NCBI RefSeq assembly: GCF_000621865.1
Contig: NZ_KK211358.1
Coordinates: 1-64,000, forward strand
Origin: Pseudobutyrivibrio sp. MD2005
GTDB taxonomy: Bacteria; Bacillota; Clostridia; Lachnospirales; Lachnospiraceae
Reading direction: 5' to 3'
Length of the DNA: 64,000 nt
The notes beneath the pieces are model-generated. The model did no database searches, was not told where the DNA came from, and saw only the letters and a list, made by a program, of their open reading frames with translations. The position numbers and the translations under genes are program-made. Positions 52,787-61,274 of the stretch are shown here, piece after piece. The first letter of the stretch is position 1. Every line of letters starts with the position of its first letter.

Positions 52787-53131
52787 ATGGGAGTTCTATT
52801 TATGGGAAATAGGGAAGATATCAAAGAAGAAGTATGCGAATGCTGTTGTTCTGGCAAGCACAAAGAGCGTGATGAAAAGGAATTTAAGGATTTGATGAAT
52901 CGTCTTAAGCGAATCGAAGGTCAGGTTAGGGGCGTTGAGAATATGCTTGAGAAGGATGCTTATTGTACAGATATTCTTATGCAGGTTTCTGCTATCACAT
53001 CAGCTCTTAACAGCTTCAACAAAGTTCTTCTTGCAAATCATGTAAAGACATGCGTCGCTGATAACATCCGTGAGGGTAATGAGGATGTTGTGGATGAGCT
53101 TGTGGGAGTCTTACAAAAGCTCATGCGATAA
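52787..53131 (+). CDS. csoR: CsoR-family copper-sensing repressor
   Basis: A 114-aa all-helical repressor (DUF156). The copper ligands Cys-His-Cys appear in KDAYCTDIL and LANHVKTC, the W-X-Y fingerprint of copper sensors; LNRLKRIEGQVRGVENML-type helix (RLKRIEGQVRGVENML) binds DNA. The N-terminus carries an extra Cys cluster (CECCCSGKH) not common in the family. An alternative start is the ATG at 52802, which also has a ribosome site. It is followed 24 bp later by copA. Confidence 0.92.
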   Translation: MGVLFMGNREDIKEEVCECCCSGKHKERDEKEFKDLMNRLKRIEGQVRGVENMLEKDAYCTDILMQVSAITSALNSFNKVLLANHVKTCVADNIREGNEDVVDELVGVLQKLMR

Positions 53132-53155
53132 TCGTAGATTATGAAAGGATAGAAA

Positions 53156-55705
53156 ATGAAACAGTACAATGTTACGGGAATGAGCTGTGCTGCTTGTCAA
53201 GCTAGGGTGGAAAAGGCTGTAGCACAAGTGCCAGGCGTACAAGCTTGCGCTGTTAGCTTGCTTACCAATTCCATGGGAGTTGAGGGAAGTGCAGATGCAG
53301 CAGCTATTATAAAAGCTGTAGAGGACGCAGGCTATGGTGCCAGTGTTAAGTCTGATGATAACAATGTCACAAGCTCAGTTCCAAATTATGATGATGATTT
53401 AAAAGATAATGAGACACCTAAAATCAGGAATCGCCTTATTGCATCTTTGATATTGTTGATTCCACTTATGTATGTAAGTATGGGACATATGTTATGGAAT
53501 TGGCCACTACCTGGATTTTTAGAGGGTAACCATATAGCCATGGGAATCTATGAGATGCTTTTATCGGGACTTGTGATGGTTATCAATCAGAAGTTTTTTG
53601 TTAGTGGTTTCAGAGGGGTTTTGCATCGTGCACCTAATATGGATACATTAGTTGCCATGGGATCTGGTGCATCTTTTATCTATAGTGTGTATGCCTTGTT
53701 TGCCATGACTATTGCAGCAGTTAATCAAGACCATGATACTGTAATGAAGCTGATGGATGAGTTTTATTTTGAGTCGGCAGCTATGATACTTACGTTGATT
53801 ACTGTAGGAAAGTTGCTTGAGGCTATCTCAAAGGGCAAAACAACAAACGCCCTGAAGGATTTAATGAAGCTTGCAGCGAAAACTGCTGTAGTGCTTAAAG
53901 ATGGCAATGAAGTGGAAGTCCCAATCGATCAGGTTAAAATAGGCGACAGATTCGTGGTAAAGCCAGGCGATAACATTCCGGTAGATGGAGTAGTAATTGA
54001 TGGAAGTGGCGCAGTCAACGAAGCAGCTTTGACTGGCGAGAGTATCCCTGTTGATAAGACGGTGGGGGATACGGTTTCGGCAGCCACTAACAATCAAAAT
54101 GGATACTTGGTTTGTGAAGCCACAAGAGTAGGTAATGATACAACACTTTCGCAGATAATTCAGATGGTAAGTGATGCAGCTGCAACTAAGGCGCCTATTG
54201 CAAAGATTGCTGATAGAGTGTCAGGTGTGTTTGTGCCAGCGGTAATTGCAGTTGCATTCATTACATTTATCATCTGGATGCTGGTTGGTCAGCCTGTTGG
54301 ATATTCACTGGCTCGTGCCATATCAGTTCTGGTAATCAGCTGTCCATGTGCCCTTGGCCTTGCAACACCAGTTGCTATTATGGTAGGCAATGGCATGGGT
54401 GCCAAAAATGGCATCATGTTTAAGACGGCCGTATCTCTTGAGGAGACAGGTAAGGTACAAATCGTTGCTTTAGATAAGACAGGCACTATCACAAAGGGAG
54501 AGCCAAAGGTTGTAGGAATTTTTGAAGCTGAAGGCGTAGACGATGTTGATTTACTGCGTGTAGCATTTGCTCTGGAAAATAAATCAGAACATCCTCTTGC
54601 AAAAGCAATCGTAGAATTTGGCCTTGAAAATGCCATGGAGCCTGCCGAAGTATCCGATTTTAAGGCTCTTGCAGGACATGGCTTACAAGCAGTGCTTGAT
54701 GGCAAGCAAGTATTTGGCGGCAACCTGGAACTAATCAGTGTACACGCTCCAATCACCGAAGAAATCACAGGCCTTGCGGATAGGCTTTCGATGAAAGGCG
54801 AGACGCCACTACTGTTTGCTGAAGAAGGAAAGTACCTAGGCATTATTTCTGTGGCTGATGTAATCAAGGATGACTCAGCGGAAGCTATAGACCATCTTAA
54901 AAAGATGGGCATTCATGTGGTGATGATTACTGGCGACAATCAAAAGACTGCAGCGGCTATAGCAAAAGAAGCTGGAGTAGATGAAGTTATCGCTGGAGTA
55001 AAGCCTGATGGCAAGGAAGAAGTTATCAAAAAGCTACAGGAGTTTGGTAAAGTAGCGATGGTTGGTGATGGAATCAACGATGCTCCAGCACTTACCCGTG
55101 CAGATATGGGAATAGCCATCGGAGCCGGCACAGATGTAGCAATAGATGCAGCAGATGTGGTACTTGTAAAAAGTAGATTGTCGGATGTTGCAGCAGCTAT
55201 CAGACTCAGTCGCGCAACTCTTAGGAATATTCATGAGAATTTGTTTTGGGCTTTCTTCTACAATATAGTAGGAATTCCACTTGCAGCAGGTGCATATATT
55301 CATGCTTTTGGCTGGACACTTAATCCAATGTTTGGCGCAGCTGCAATGAGTCTTTCAAGCTTCTGTGTTGTGACAAATGCTTTAAGGCTAAATCTATTTA
55401 AAATGCATGACAACTCAAAAGACAAACCTAATAAAAATTCATTGGGACATGACATGCTTATTAATAACCATGTAAATATCAAGGAGGAAAACAATACTAT
55501 GGAAATCACAGTAAAAGGAATGATGTGTGCACACTGCGAAGCACATGTAAAGGAAGCTCTTGAGAAAATTACAGGAGTAGACGAGGCAGTTGCTAACCAC
55601 GATGAGAATCTCGTGACTCTTAAAACATCTGCTGATGTTGCAGAATCAGACATCAAAGCTGCTGTAGAAGCCGCTGGCTATGAATATGTAGGCATCCGCG
55701 GCTAG
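53156..55705 (+). CDS. copA: Copper-exporting P1B-type ATPase with C-terminal HMA domain
   Basis: An 849-aa pump. N-terminal heavy-metal domain GMSCAACQARV (about 1-70); eight membrane segments; actuator LTGESIPVD; membrane site SCPCALGLATP (about 395); DKTGT phosphorylation site (about 440); GDGINDAPAL hinge. A second metal-binding domain with GMMCAHCEAHV (residues 782-849) is fused at the C-terminus. An AAGGAGG and an in-frame ATG at 55499 precede that domain, so it may also be made alone as a CopZ-like chaperone. CopA removes Cu(I) from the cell. Confidence 0.94.
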   Translation: MKQYNVTGMSCAACQARVEKAVAQVPGVQACAVSLLTNSMGVEGSADAAAIIKAVEDAGYGASVKSDDNNVTSSVPNYDDDLKDNETPKIRNRLIASLILLIPLMYVSMGHMLWNWPLPGFLEGNHIAMGIYEMLLSGLVMVINQKFFVSGFRGVLHRAPNMDTLVAMGSGASFIYSVYALFAMTIAAVNQDHDTVMKLMDEFYFESAAMILTLITVGKLLEAISKGKTTNALKDLMKLAAKTAVVLKDGNEVEVPIDQVKIGDRFVVKPGDNIPVDGVVIDGSGAVNEAALTGESIPVDKTVGDTVSAATNNQNGYLVCEATRVGNDTTLSQIIQMVSDAAATKAPIAKIADRVSGVFVPAVIAVAFITFIIWMLVGQPVGYSLARAISVLVISCPCALGLATPVAIMVGNGMGAKNGIMFKTAVSLEETGKVQIVALDKTGTITKGEPKVVGIFEAEGVDDVDLLRVAFALENKSEHPLAKAIVEFGLENAMEPAEVSDFKALAGHGLQAVLDGKQVFGGNLELISVHAPITEEITGLADRLSMKGETPLLFAEEGKYLGIISVADVIKDDSAEAIDHLKKMGIHVVMITGDNQKTAAAIAKEAGVDEVIAGVKPDGKEEVIKKLQEFGKVAMVGDGINDAPALTRADMGIAIGAGTDVAIDAADVVLVKSRLSDVAAAIRLSRATLRNIHENLFWAFFYNIVGIPLAAGAYIHAFGWTLNPMFGAAAMSLSSFCVVTNALRLNLFKMHDNSKDKPNKNSLGHDMLINNHVNIKEENNTMEITVKGMMCAHCEAHVKEALEKITGVDEAVANHDENLVTLKTSADVAESDIKAAVEAAGYEYVGIRG
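55499..55705 (+). CDS. Possible CopZ-like copper chaperone from an internal start in copA
   Basis: AAGGAGG at 55481 and an in-frame ATG at 55499 (11-nt spacing) would yield a 68-aa single HMA domain (MEITVKGMMCAHCEAHV). It equals a free CopZ in size. Whether the start is used in addition to the fusion is unknown. Confidence 0.4.
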   Translation: MEITVKGMMCAHCEAHVKEALEKITGVDEAVANHDENLVTLKTSADVAESDIKAAVEAAGYEYVGIRG

Positions 55706-55775
55706 TTTGCAGACTATACAGGTGAAATTTTCTGGGGTAATAATTGTGGTATAGGTATAAAGGAAAAAATTACAG

Positions 55776-55821
55776 ACTACATACTAGTGCACTACTTGTT
55801 GCAATAGTATGTAGTTTTTTT
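55776..55821 (+). terminator. Terminator of the copper operon
   Basis: Arms ACTACATACTA and TAGTATGTAGT with an 18-nt loop, followed by a run of T. Confidence 0.85.
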
Positions 55822-56065
55822 ATTATTTATAGATGATAAATGCAATGAACTACATATTATTGATGGATAATTGTTAATAGTATGGAGAATTGAGTTGCGT
55901 GCAATTCATCCGGGCCGAAAAACTACATATAGGCGGTTGTTTTTAGTAGTAATGTATGTAGTTGATAAATATATGACTTTTAGTGGGCTACTTAAGGAAA
56001 AAGCCCACAAAAACATGGCTTCGCCAAGCAACATTTTCTTTCAGAAAATATTGGTCTATTTCCGG
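55822..56065. repeat. Cluster of short hairpins between copA and pyrC
   Basis: No gene is supported here. CTACATAC/T occurs at 55777, 55850 and 55923, exactly 73 bp apart; complements GTATGTAG and TGTATGTAG make hairpins with the first and third. Others are GAATTG/CAATTC (55886-55907 area), GTGGGCT/AGCCCAC and TTTTCT/AGAAAA just before 56066. The whole 55706-56249 gap is thus mostly palindromic. Confidence 0.5.
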
Positions 56066-56184
56066 TTCTTGTTGACAGAACAATGAAATTGTCAGCAAGA
56101 ATCATACTTTGCAGGACATGAAAATAGATAAATCTATTTTCATGGTATTTACGCTTCCTGAAAAACTGATGTTTTTCAAGAATC
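56066..56184 (+). repeat. 119-bp triple-hairpin element, left copy (inverted relative to 57527)
   Basis: Three hairpins in order: TTCTTGTTGACA/TGTCAGCAAGAA; CATGAAAATAGAT/ATCTATTTTCATG; and an imperfect TTCCTGAAAAAC/GTTTTTCAAGAA. By eye it differs from the reverse complement of 57527-57645 at 7 of 119 positions. It ends 65 bp before pyrC. Confidence 0.9.
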
Positions 56185-56196
56185 TATGTATTTCAT

Positions 56197-56219
56197 AGTT
56201 ACCCTGTTTATGCTATACT
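56197..56219 (+). promoter_or_regulatory. Promoter of pyrC (extended -10)
   Basis: TATACT at 56214 preceded by TGC (extended -10); the -35 region is poor (TTTCAT near 56191). The promoter lies inside the segment bounded by the two inverted 119-bp elements. Confidence 0.45.
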
Positions 56220-56249
56220 ACTTACAGTTTAGCAAAAAGCGAGGTTAAT

Positions 56250-57527
56250 ATGAGTCTAATTATTAAAAATGGAAGGGTCCTTAACCCACCTACAAACACA
56301 GATGAAATATTAGATATCAAGATAGACGGGAACATTATTTCAGCTATTTCGGCTGAAATTGTTCCCGTTTTTTCTGATGAAGTTATTGATGCGGCGGGCT
56401 GTTATGTTATGCCAGGCTTCATCGATATGCATGTTCATTTTAGAGATCCAGGCCAGACTGCCAAGGAGGATATAGAAACAGGTTCCAAGGCAGCAGCAAG
56501 AGGCGGTGTTACTACAGTGCTTGCAATGCCAAACACAAAGCCTGTTGTAGATAATCCAGAGCTGGTTGATTACGTTCACAACAAGGCTAAAGAGGTAGGC
56601 CTTACCAGAGTTCTTCAGGTCGGTTCAGTTACGAAGGGAATGGAAGGCAAGGAGCTTTCTGATTTAGCTGGCATGATAAAGGCAGGTATTCCGGCAATCT
56701 CTGAGGATGGAAAGTCTGTTATGGATTCAGGCCTGTATCGAGAAGCTATGAAGATTGTCGCTAAGGAAAATGTTCCAGTGCTTGCTCACTGCGAAGATAT
56801 CAACCTTGTGCAGGGTGGTGTAATGAACATGGGAGCAAAATCTGATTCTATGGGAGAAAAAGGAATCAGTAACGCAGTCGAGAACATAATCGAAGCAAGA
56901 GACATTATGCTTGCGGAAGAAACTGGCGCCACACTTCATTTGTGCCATTGCTCTACAAAAGAAAGCTACGACATTATCAAGGAAGCAAAGGCTAGAGGAA
57001 TAAAGGTTTCTGGCGAGGTTTGCCCGCATCATTTTACTCTTACAGAGGATGATATTGTTCCAGGAGATGGTAATTACAAAATGAATCCACCACTTAGAAC
57101 TGCTGAGGATAGAGAACTACTTAGACGAGGTTTGGCAGAAGGTGTTTTTGAAGTTATCTCCACAGACCATGCGCCACACACAGCGGAGGAAAAAGCTAAG
57201 GGCTTCTCATCACCATTTGGAATTGTTGGGCTTGAGACATCAGCAAGCCTTGCATATACAGAGCTTGTTTTGTCAGGGCTTATCACACCCCTTACAATGG
57301 CTGCATATATGAGCAGCAATCCAGCAAGAATCTTAGGAATGGATAATCTAGGAGATTTATCAGAAGGTAAAATAGCCGACATCACAATTTTTGACCCAAG
57401 AGTTGAATATGAGATTCATGCAGCAGATTTTGCAGGCAAGTCAAAAAATATGCCATACGAAGGCCGCCGCGTGCAAGGACAGGTAGTCACCACTATCTTC
57501 GGTGGCAAGGTCGTATATAGCGTATAG
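56250..57527 (+). CDS. pyrC: Dihydroorotase
   Basis: A 425-aa class I dihydroorotase that cyclises N-carbamoyl-aspartate to dihydroorotate. Zinc residues in PGFIDMHVHFRDPGQ, LAHCED, LHLCHCS and VISTDHAPHT. MNPPLRT and GLETSAS bind substrate. The start follows GCGAGG. Codons about 26-42 contain a strong hairpin with a T-run (56326-56373). The gene is closely flanked by two inverted 119-bp elements, and its stop codon shares a base with the right copy. Confidence 0.94.
   Translation: MSLIIKNGRVLNPPTNTDEILDIKIDGNIISAISAEIVPVFSDEVIDAAGCYVMPGFIDMHVHFRDPGQTAKEDIETGSKAAARGGVTTVLAMPNTKPVVDNPELVDYVHNKAKEVGLTRVLQVGSVTKGMEGKELSDLAGMIKAGIPAISEDGKSVMDSGLYREAMKIVAKENVPVLAHCEDINLVQGGVMNMGAKSDSMGEKGISNAVENIIEARDIMLAEETGATLHLCHCSTKESYDIIKEAKARGIKVSGEVCPHHFTLTEDDIVPGDGNYKMNPPLRTAEDRELLRRGLAEGVFEVISTDHAPHTAEEKAKGFSSPFGIVGLETSASLAYTELVLSGLITPLTMAAYMSSNPARILGMDNLGDLSEGKIADITIFDPRVEYEIHAADFAGKSKNMPYEGRRVQGQVVTTIFGGKVVYSV
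56326..56373 (+). terminator. Terminator-like hairpin inside pyrC
   Basis: ACGGGAAC/GTTCCCGT and TTTCAGC/GCTGAAA stack in one stem with a 7-nt loop (TATTTCG), followed by TTTTTT. It would act only if the RNA is not covered by ribosomes, so it could attenuate transcription. Confidence 0.5.
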
Positions 57528-57645
57528 ATTCTTGAAAAACATCAGTTTTTCAAGAATCGTAAATACCATGAAAATAGATTTATCTATTTTCATGTCCTGC
57601 AAAGCAGGATTCTTGCTGACAATTTCCTTTTTCTGTCAGCAAGAA
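57527..57645 (-). repeat. 119-bp triple-hairpin element, right copy
   Basis: On the plus strand: GATTCTTGAAAAAC/GTTTTTCAAGAATC, CATGAAAATAGAT/ATCTATTTTCATG, CCTGC/GCAGG and TTCTTGCTGACA/TGTCAGCAAGAA. All stems are perfect here, so this copy looks less decayed than the left one. Confidence 0.9.
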
Positions 57646-57714
57646 GTCATAGTATTAGGTGGTGTGAGCGTAACCATCCTATAGAATAGTAAGAGCAGTG
57701 AAAAATATAGATGA

Positions 57715-57797
57715 GCTGGTAGGCATCAAGCTCTTATATTTCCTTAGTGAGACGTGTAGTCGAACGGGGAAATATAAGGCTTGTAGCCGTAACCACC
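57715..57797 (+). repeat. R-family hairpin repeat, copy R4
   Basis: Reads GCTGGTAGGCATCAAGCTC ... AAGGCTTGTAGCCGTAACC, nearly the same as R2, including loop TTAGTGAGACGTGTAGTCGA. Arms AAGC/GCTT, TATATTTCC/GGAAATATA. It ends 15 bp before pyrF. Confidence 0.8.
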
Positions 57798-57812
57798 GGA
57801 TTAGGAGGATAT

Positions 57813-58736
57813 ATGATAACAAGACTTATTGATCAGATTAAAGAGAAGAACGCACCAATCGTTGTAGGTTTGGATCCTACCATGAAGCTTATGCCAAAGA
57901 GCTTGGTGGATAAGTACATTTCAGAGTATGGCCAGACACTTGAGGCAGTTGGCGAGGCAATGTTTGATTACAACCGTCAGATTATGGATGCCTGTGCAGA
58001 TTTGATTCCAGCTGTAAAGCCACAGATCGCTATGTACGAAAGCTTTGGCATTCCTGGAATGATTGCTTATAAAAAGACAGTTGATTATGCTAAAGAACTT
58101 GGTCTTGTTGTCATTGCAGATATTAAGCGTGGTGATATTGGCTCAACATCTACAGCATATGCTCTTGGTCATCTTGGTTCAGTTCAGGTTGGCGATTACA
58201 AGTATCAAGGCTTTGATGCAGATATGGCTACAGTTAATCCTTACCTTGGAACAGATGGTGTAAAGCCTTTCGTGGACGTTTGTAAAGAAGAGGATAAGGG
58301 TATCTTTGTACTTTGCAAGACATCAAATCCTTCATCAGGTGAGTTCCAGGATAGATTGATTGATGGAAGACCACTCTATGAGCATATGGCAGAGAAGATT
58401 GAAGAATGGGGCGCTGAGACAAGAGAAGGAAACTATTCAAACGTTGGTGCTGTTGTTGGTGCTACATACCCAGAGATGGGAGCAAAGCTTCGCAAGCTTA
58501 TGCCACATACTTATATTCTTGTGCCAGGCTACGGCGCACAGGGAGGTAAAGGAGCAGACCTTGTAAACTTCTTTAATGAAGATGGTTTAGGAGCAATTGT
58601 AAATTCAAGCCGTGGAATCATCGCTGCATATCAGCAGGAGAAGTACGCTAAGTACGGTGAAGAAAACTTTGCAGGCGCAAGCCGTGCAGCAGTAGAAGAT
58701 ATGCTTGCAGATATTCGTAGTGCCCTACAGGCTTAA
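57813..58736 (+). CDS. pyrF: Orotidine 5'-phosphate decarboxylase (type 2)
   Basis: A 307-aa enzyme forming UMP. VVGLDPTMKLMP at the start, the catalytic block VIADIKRGDIGSTS and the phosphate-binding region YGAQGGKGADL-like (GYGAQGGKGADL) match the long type 2 OMP decarboxylases. The start is the ATG at 57813 behind TAGGAGG; the open frame upstream crosses repeat R4. pyrK follows 32 bp later. Confidence 0.93.
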   Translation: MITRLIDQIKEKNAPIVVGLDPTMKLMPKSLVDKYISEYGQTLEAVGEAMFDYNRQIMDACADLIPAVKPQIAMYESFGIPGMIAYKKTVDYAKELGLVVIADIKRGDIGSTSTAYALGHLGSVQVGDYKYQGFDADMATVNPYLGTDGVKPFVDVCKEEDKGIFVLCKTSNPSSGEFQDRLIDGRPLYEHMAEKIEEWGAETREGNYSNVGAVVGATYPEMGAKLRKLMPHTYILVPGYGAQGGKGADLVNFFNEDGLGAIVNSSRGIIAAYQQEKYAKYGEENFAGASRAAVEDMLADIRSALQA

Positions 58737-58768
58737 AACAGCATTCAAAAAAGGAGTCTACATACATT

Positions 58769-59533
58769 ATGAAAATAAAAGAACAAGCCGAAGTTATTGG
58801 ACAAAAGAAACTGGCAGAAGGTGTTTATAGCCTATTACTTAAAACTACAATTTCAGCTTATGCTGTTCCAGGTCAGTTTATCAGCATTTTTTCAAATGAT
58901 GGCAGTAAGCTTTTACCAAGACCAATCAGCATTTGTGAGATAGATAAAGAAAATGGTACATTGCGAGTAGTGTATCGCGTTGTGGGAAAGGGAACTACAG
59001 AGTTTTCGAGCCTTACTGAAGGTGATTCAGTAGAGGTTATGGGACCTCTTGGAAATGGATTCCCTCTTGAGCCTGGCAAGGCAATCGTTGTTGGTGGCGG
59101 AATCGGAGTTCCACCAATGCTTGAGCTTACAAAGCAGCTTGGAAATGATGTTGTTGCTGTTATGGGTTATCGCAATGATGATTTATTCCTTGCTGACGAG
59201 TTTATCGATGCTGCATCAGAGCTTATAGTTGCAACAGATGATGGTTCAGTGGGAGTTCATGGAACCGTTGTGGATGCCATGAAGGAAAATGATTTAGTGG
59301 CAGATGTGATTTATGCCTGCGGTCCAAAGCCTATGCTTAAGGGTGTAGCAGAGTATGCAGCAGCTAAAAATATCAAATGCTATGTATCAATGGAAGAGCG
59401 CATGGCATGCGGCGTTGGTGCGTGTTTAGGTTGTGTTTGTGAGTCAAAGGAAAAAGATGACCACAGCCATGTGAATAATAAAAGAGTATGTAAAGATGGT
59501 CCAGTTTTCTTGTCAACGGAGGTAGTCCTATAA
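58769..59533 (+). CDS. pyrK: Dihydroorotate dehydrogenase electron-transfer subunit
   Basis: A 254-aa FAD and 2Fe-2S protein that passes electrons from PyrD to NAD+. PRPISICEID binds FAD; VGGGIGVPPMLEL binds NAD. The iron-sulfur Cys lie in MACGVGACLGCVC and a distal Cys in KRVCKDGPVF. Its stop overlaps the pyrD start (TAATG). Confidence 0.93.
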   Translation: MKIKEQAEVIGQKKLAEGVYSLLLKTTISAYAVPGQFISIFSNDGSKLLPRPISICEIDKENGTLRVVYRVVGKGTTEFSSLTEGDSVEVMGPLGNGFPLEPGKAIVVGGGIGVPPMLELTKQLGNDVVAVMGYRNDDLFLADEFIDAASELIVATDDGSVGVHGTVVDAMKENDLVADVIYACGPKPMLKGVAEYAAAKNIKCYVSMEERMACGVGACLGCVCESKEKDDHSHVNNKRVCKDGPVFLSTEVVL

Positions 59534-60441
59534 TGAATACAAAGGTTACGATTGCAGGAGTTGAATTTCAGAATCCAATTATGGAAGCCTCTGGAACTTT
59601 TGGTTCCGGCATGGAATACTCAGAATTTGTGGATTTAAATAAACTGGGAGCTGTTGTTACAAAGGGTGTAGCAAACGTTCCTTGGGCTGGAAACCCTACC
59701 CCTCGTATAGCTGAGGTTAGCTCTGGAATGCTTAATGCAATCGGCTTACAAAACCCTGGAGTAGAGGTTTTTTGCGAAAGAGATTTAAAATTTCTAGAAA
59801 GCTTCAAAGATACTCGTGTTCTGGTTAATGTTTGTGGACATTCAGCCGAAGAATATATTGAAGTGGTTGATAGATTAGCTTCAGAGAAGAGAGTTGATAT
59901 GTTAGAAATCAATATCTCTTGCCCTAATGTAAAGGAAGGCGGCATTGCTTTTGGACAGGATCCAAAGGCAGTAGAAGAAATTACTCGCCTTGTTAAAGCC
60001 CATGCAAAGCAGCCAATTGTCATGAAGCTTTCTCCAAATGTCACAGACATAAAGGTTATGGCAAAGGCAGCAGAAGCAGGTGGGGCAGATGCAATATCAC
60101 TTATCAACACACTCACAGGAATGAAAATCGATGTCGAGCGTCAAAACTTTGTTCTAGCTAATAAGACCGGTGGTATGTCAGGTCCTGCAGTCCATCCAAT
60201 AGCAGTAAGAATGGTATATGAATGTGCAAATGCTGTAAACATTCCTATTATCGGAATGGGCGGTATTTCAACATGGGAAGATGCAGTGGAGATGATCTTA
60301 GCAGGTGCCACAGCGGTGTCAATTGGAACAGCGAATTTTTATAATCCGACAGCGACAACAGATATTCTGCAGGGCGTTATAAACTACATGGAGAGAAAGA
60401 AAATTGATGATATCAATGATATTATCGGAATAGTAAAATAA
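59533..60441 (+). CDS. pyrD: Dihydroorotate dehydrogenase, class 1B catalytic subunit
   Basis: A 302-aa FMN enzyme of the NAD-linked class 1B, partner of PyrK. MEASGTFGSGMEY, LNAIGLQNPGVE, the catalytic Cys loop NISCPNVKEGG and IPIIGMGGISTWEDAVEMI are characteristic. It oxidises dihydroorotate to orotate. Confidence 0.94.
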   Translation: MNTKVTIAGVEFQNPIMEASGTFGSGMEYSEFVDLNKLGAVVTKGVANVPWAGNPTPRIAEVSSGMLNAIGLQNPGVEVFCERDLKFLESFKDTRVLVNVCGHSAEEYIEVVDRLASEKRVDMLEINISCPNVKEGGIAFGQDPKAVEEITRLVKAHAKQPIVMKLSPNVTDIKVMAKAAEAGGADAISLINTLTGMKIDVERQNFVLANKTGGMSGPAVHPIAVRMVYECANAVNIPIIGMGGISTWEDAVEMILAGATAVSIGTANFYNPTATTDILQGVINYMERKKIDDINDIIGIVK

Positions 60442-60552
60442 CTCCGCTCATGTTCGCTGAAATTTCACACAATATACGCAGAAAATTCCGTGACACTTTT
60501 AATTCGATTTGCTAAACTTTATTTACGTCCACATTTGAAAGGAGGGGAGCTG

Positions 60553-61266
60553 ATGAAGTTCAAAAAGATAGGTGAGGACAAGATACGTTGTGTCATCACA
60601 AAAGAAGAAATGGAATCGAGCGGCATGGAGCTTGGTGATTTCGTCAGTGACCAGGAGAAAACCCAGAGCTTTATTAGGGATATTTTAGCGGAAGCATGTG
60701 AGACTCTTGGAATAGAGACTCACGCTAAGGCGTATAGTGTGCAGATGACAGTTATGCCTCAGGGCGATGTTGCACTACTTATATCTCCAGATTCAAGCAC
60801 AGGACTGGCAACTGCTATTGAGGAATTGAAAAAGCATTTAACAGGTTTGCAGGAAACTCTTTCCACAACAAAGACGCCGGCAACACCTGCAGCAAATACT
60901 GTTTCTGCAGGCACAGCAGATGTACCTGTTCAATCAGCTAAAACTATTAGCGATGATACAGATGAGGTTACAGCTCAGTATTTAGATACACCATTATGGG
61001 CTATTCTTCCTGATTTAGATGCAGCAATTGTTTTATGCAAGCATCTTCCAAAGTACGAAGGAATGCAGAGTGCATTATATCGCTATGGTGATGATTATTA
61101 CATCAAGCTCAATTTTGAGCTTACACGTCGTCAGATATCTGCAGTGATTTTAGTTCTTGCAGAGTTCGCAACTCAGATGTTTACAGAAAGCTTTGATGGA
61201 GCATTCCTTCTAGAGCATGGAGATCTGATTAGTGACGACTGTGTTAATGTTTTATCTAAAATTTAG
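60553..61266 (+). CDS. mecA: MecA-family adaptor protein
   Basis: A 237-aa protein. The N-terminus MKFKKIGEDKIRCVITKEEM is typical of MecA/YpbH, which hand substrates to ClpC. A Thr/Ala-rich linker (about 95-140) joins it to the C-terminal ClpC-binding domain (SALYRYGDDYYIKLNFELTR...). The ATG at 60553 follows AGGAGG. Conserved blocks support the adaptor role; the substrates here are unknown. Confidence 0.85.
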   Translation: MKFKKIGEDKIRCVITKEEMESSGMELGDFVSDQEKTQSFIRDILAEACETLGIETHAKAYSVQMTVMPQGDVALLISPDSSTGLATAIEELKKHLTGLQETLSTTKTPATPAANTVSAGTADVPVQSAKTISDDTDEVTAQYLDTPLWAILPDLDAAIVLCKHLPKYEGMQSALYRYGDDYYIKLNFELTRRQISAVILVLAEFATQMFTESFDGAFLLEHGDLISDDCVNVLSKI

Positions 61267-61274
61267 ATTTTGTG

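Noticed and set aside
55776-55960. CRISPR-like array (equal 73-bp spacing)
   Set aside because: The repeated unit is only about 8 bp, far shorter than any CRISPR repeat, and there are no cas genes.
55871-56086. 71-aa ORF in the copA-pyrC gap
   Set aside because: It runs through hairpins and into the 119-bp element, has no ribosome site, and its composition does not look like a protein.
56066-57645. Insertion sequence or composite transposon around pyrC
   Set aside because: The 119-bp elements contain no transposase, no target-site duplication is visible, and the cargo is an essential-type housekeeping gene.
57747-57812. 22-residue N-terminal extension of PyrF
   Set aside because: It is repeat R4 in frame; the ATG at 57813 follows TAGGAGG and fits the family.
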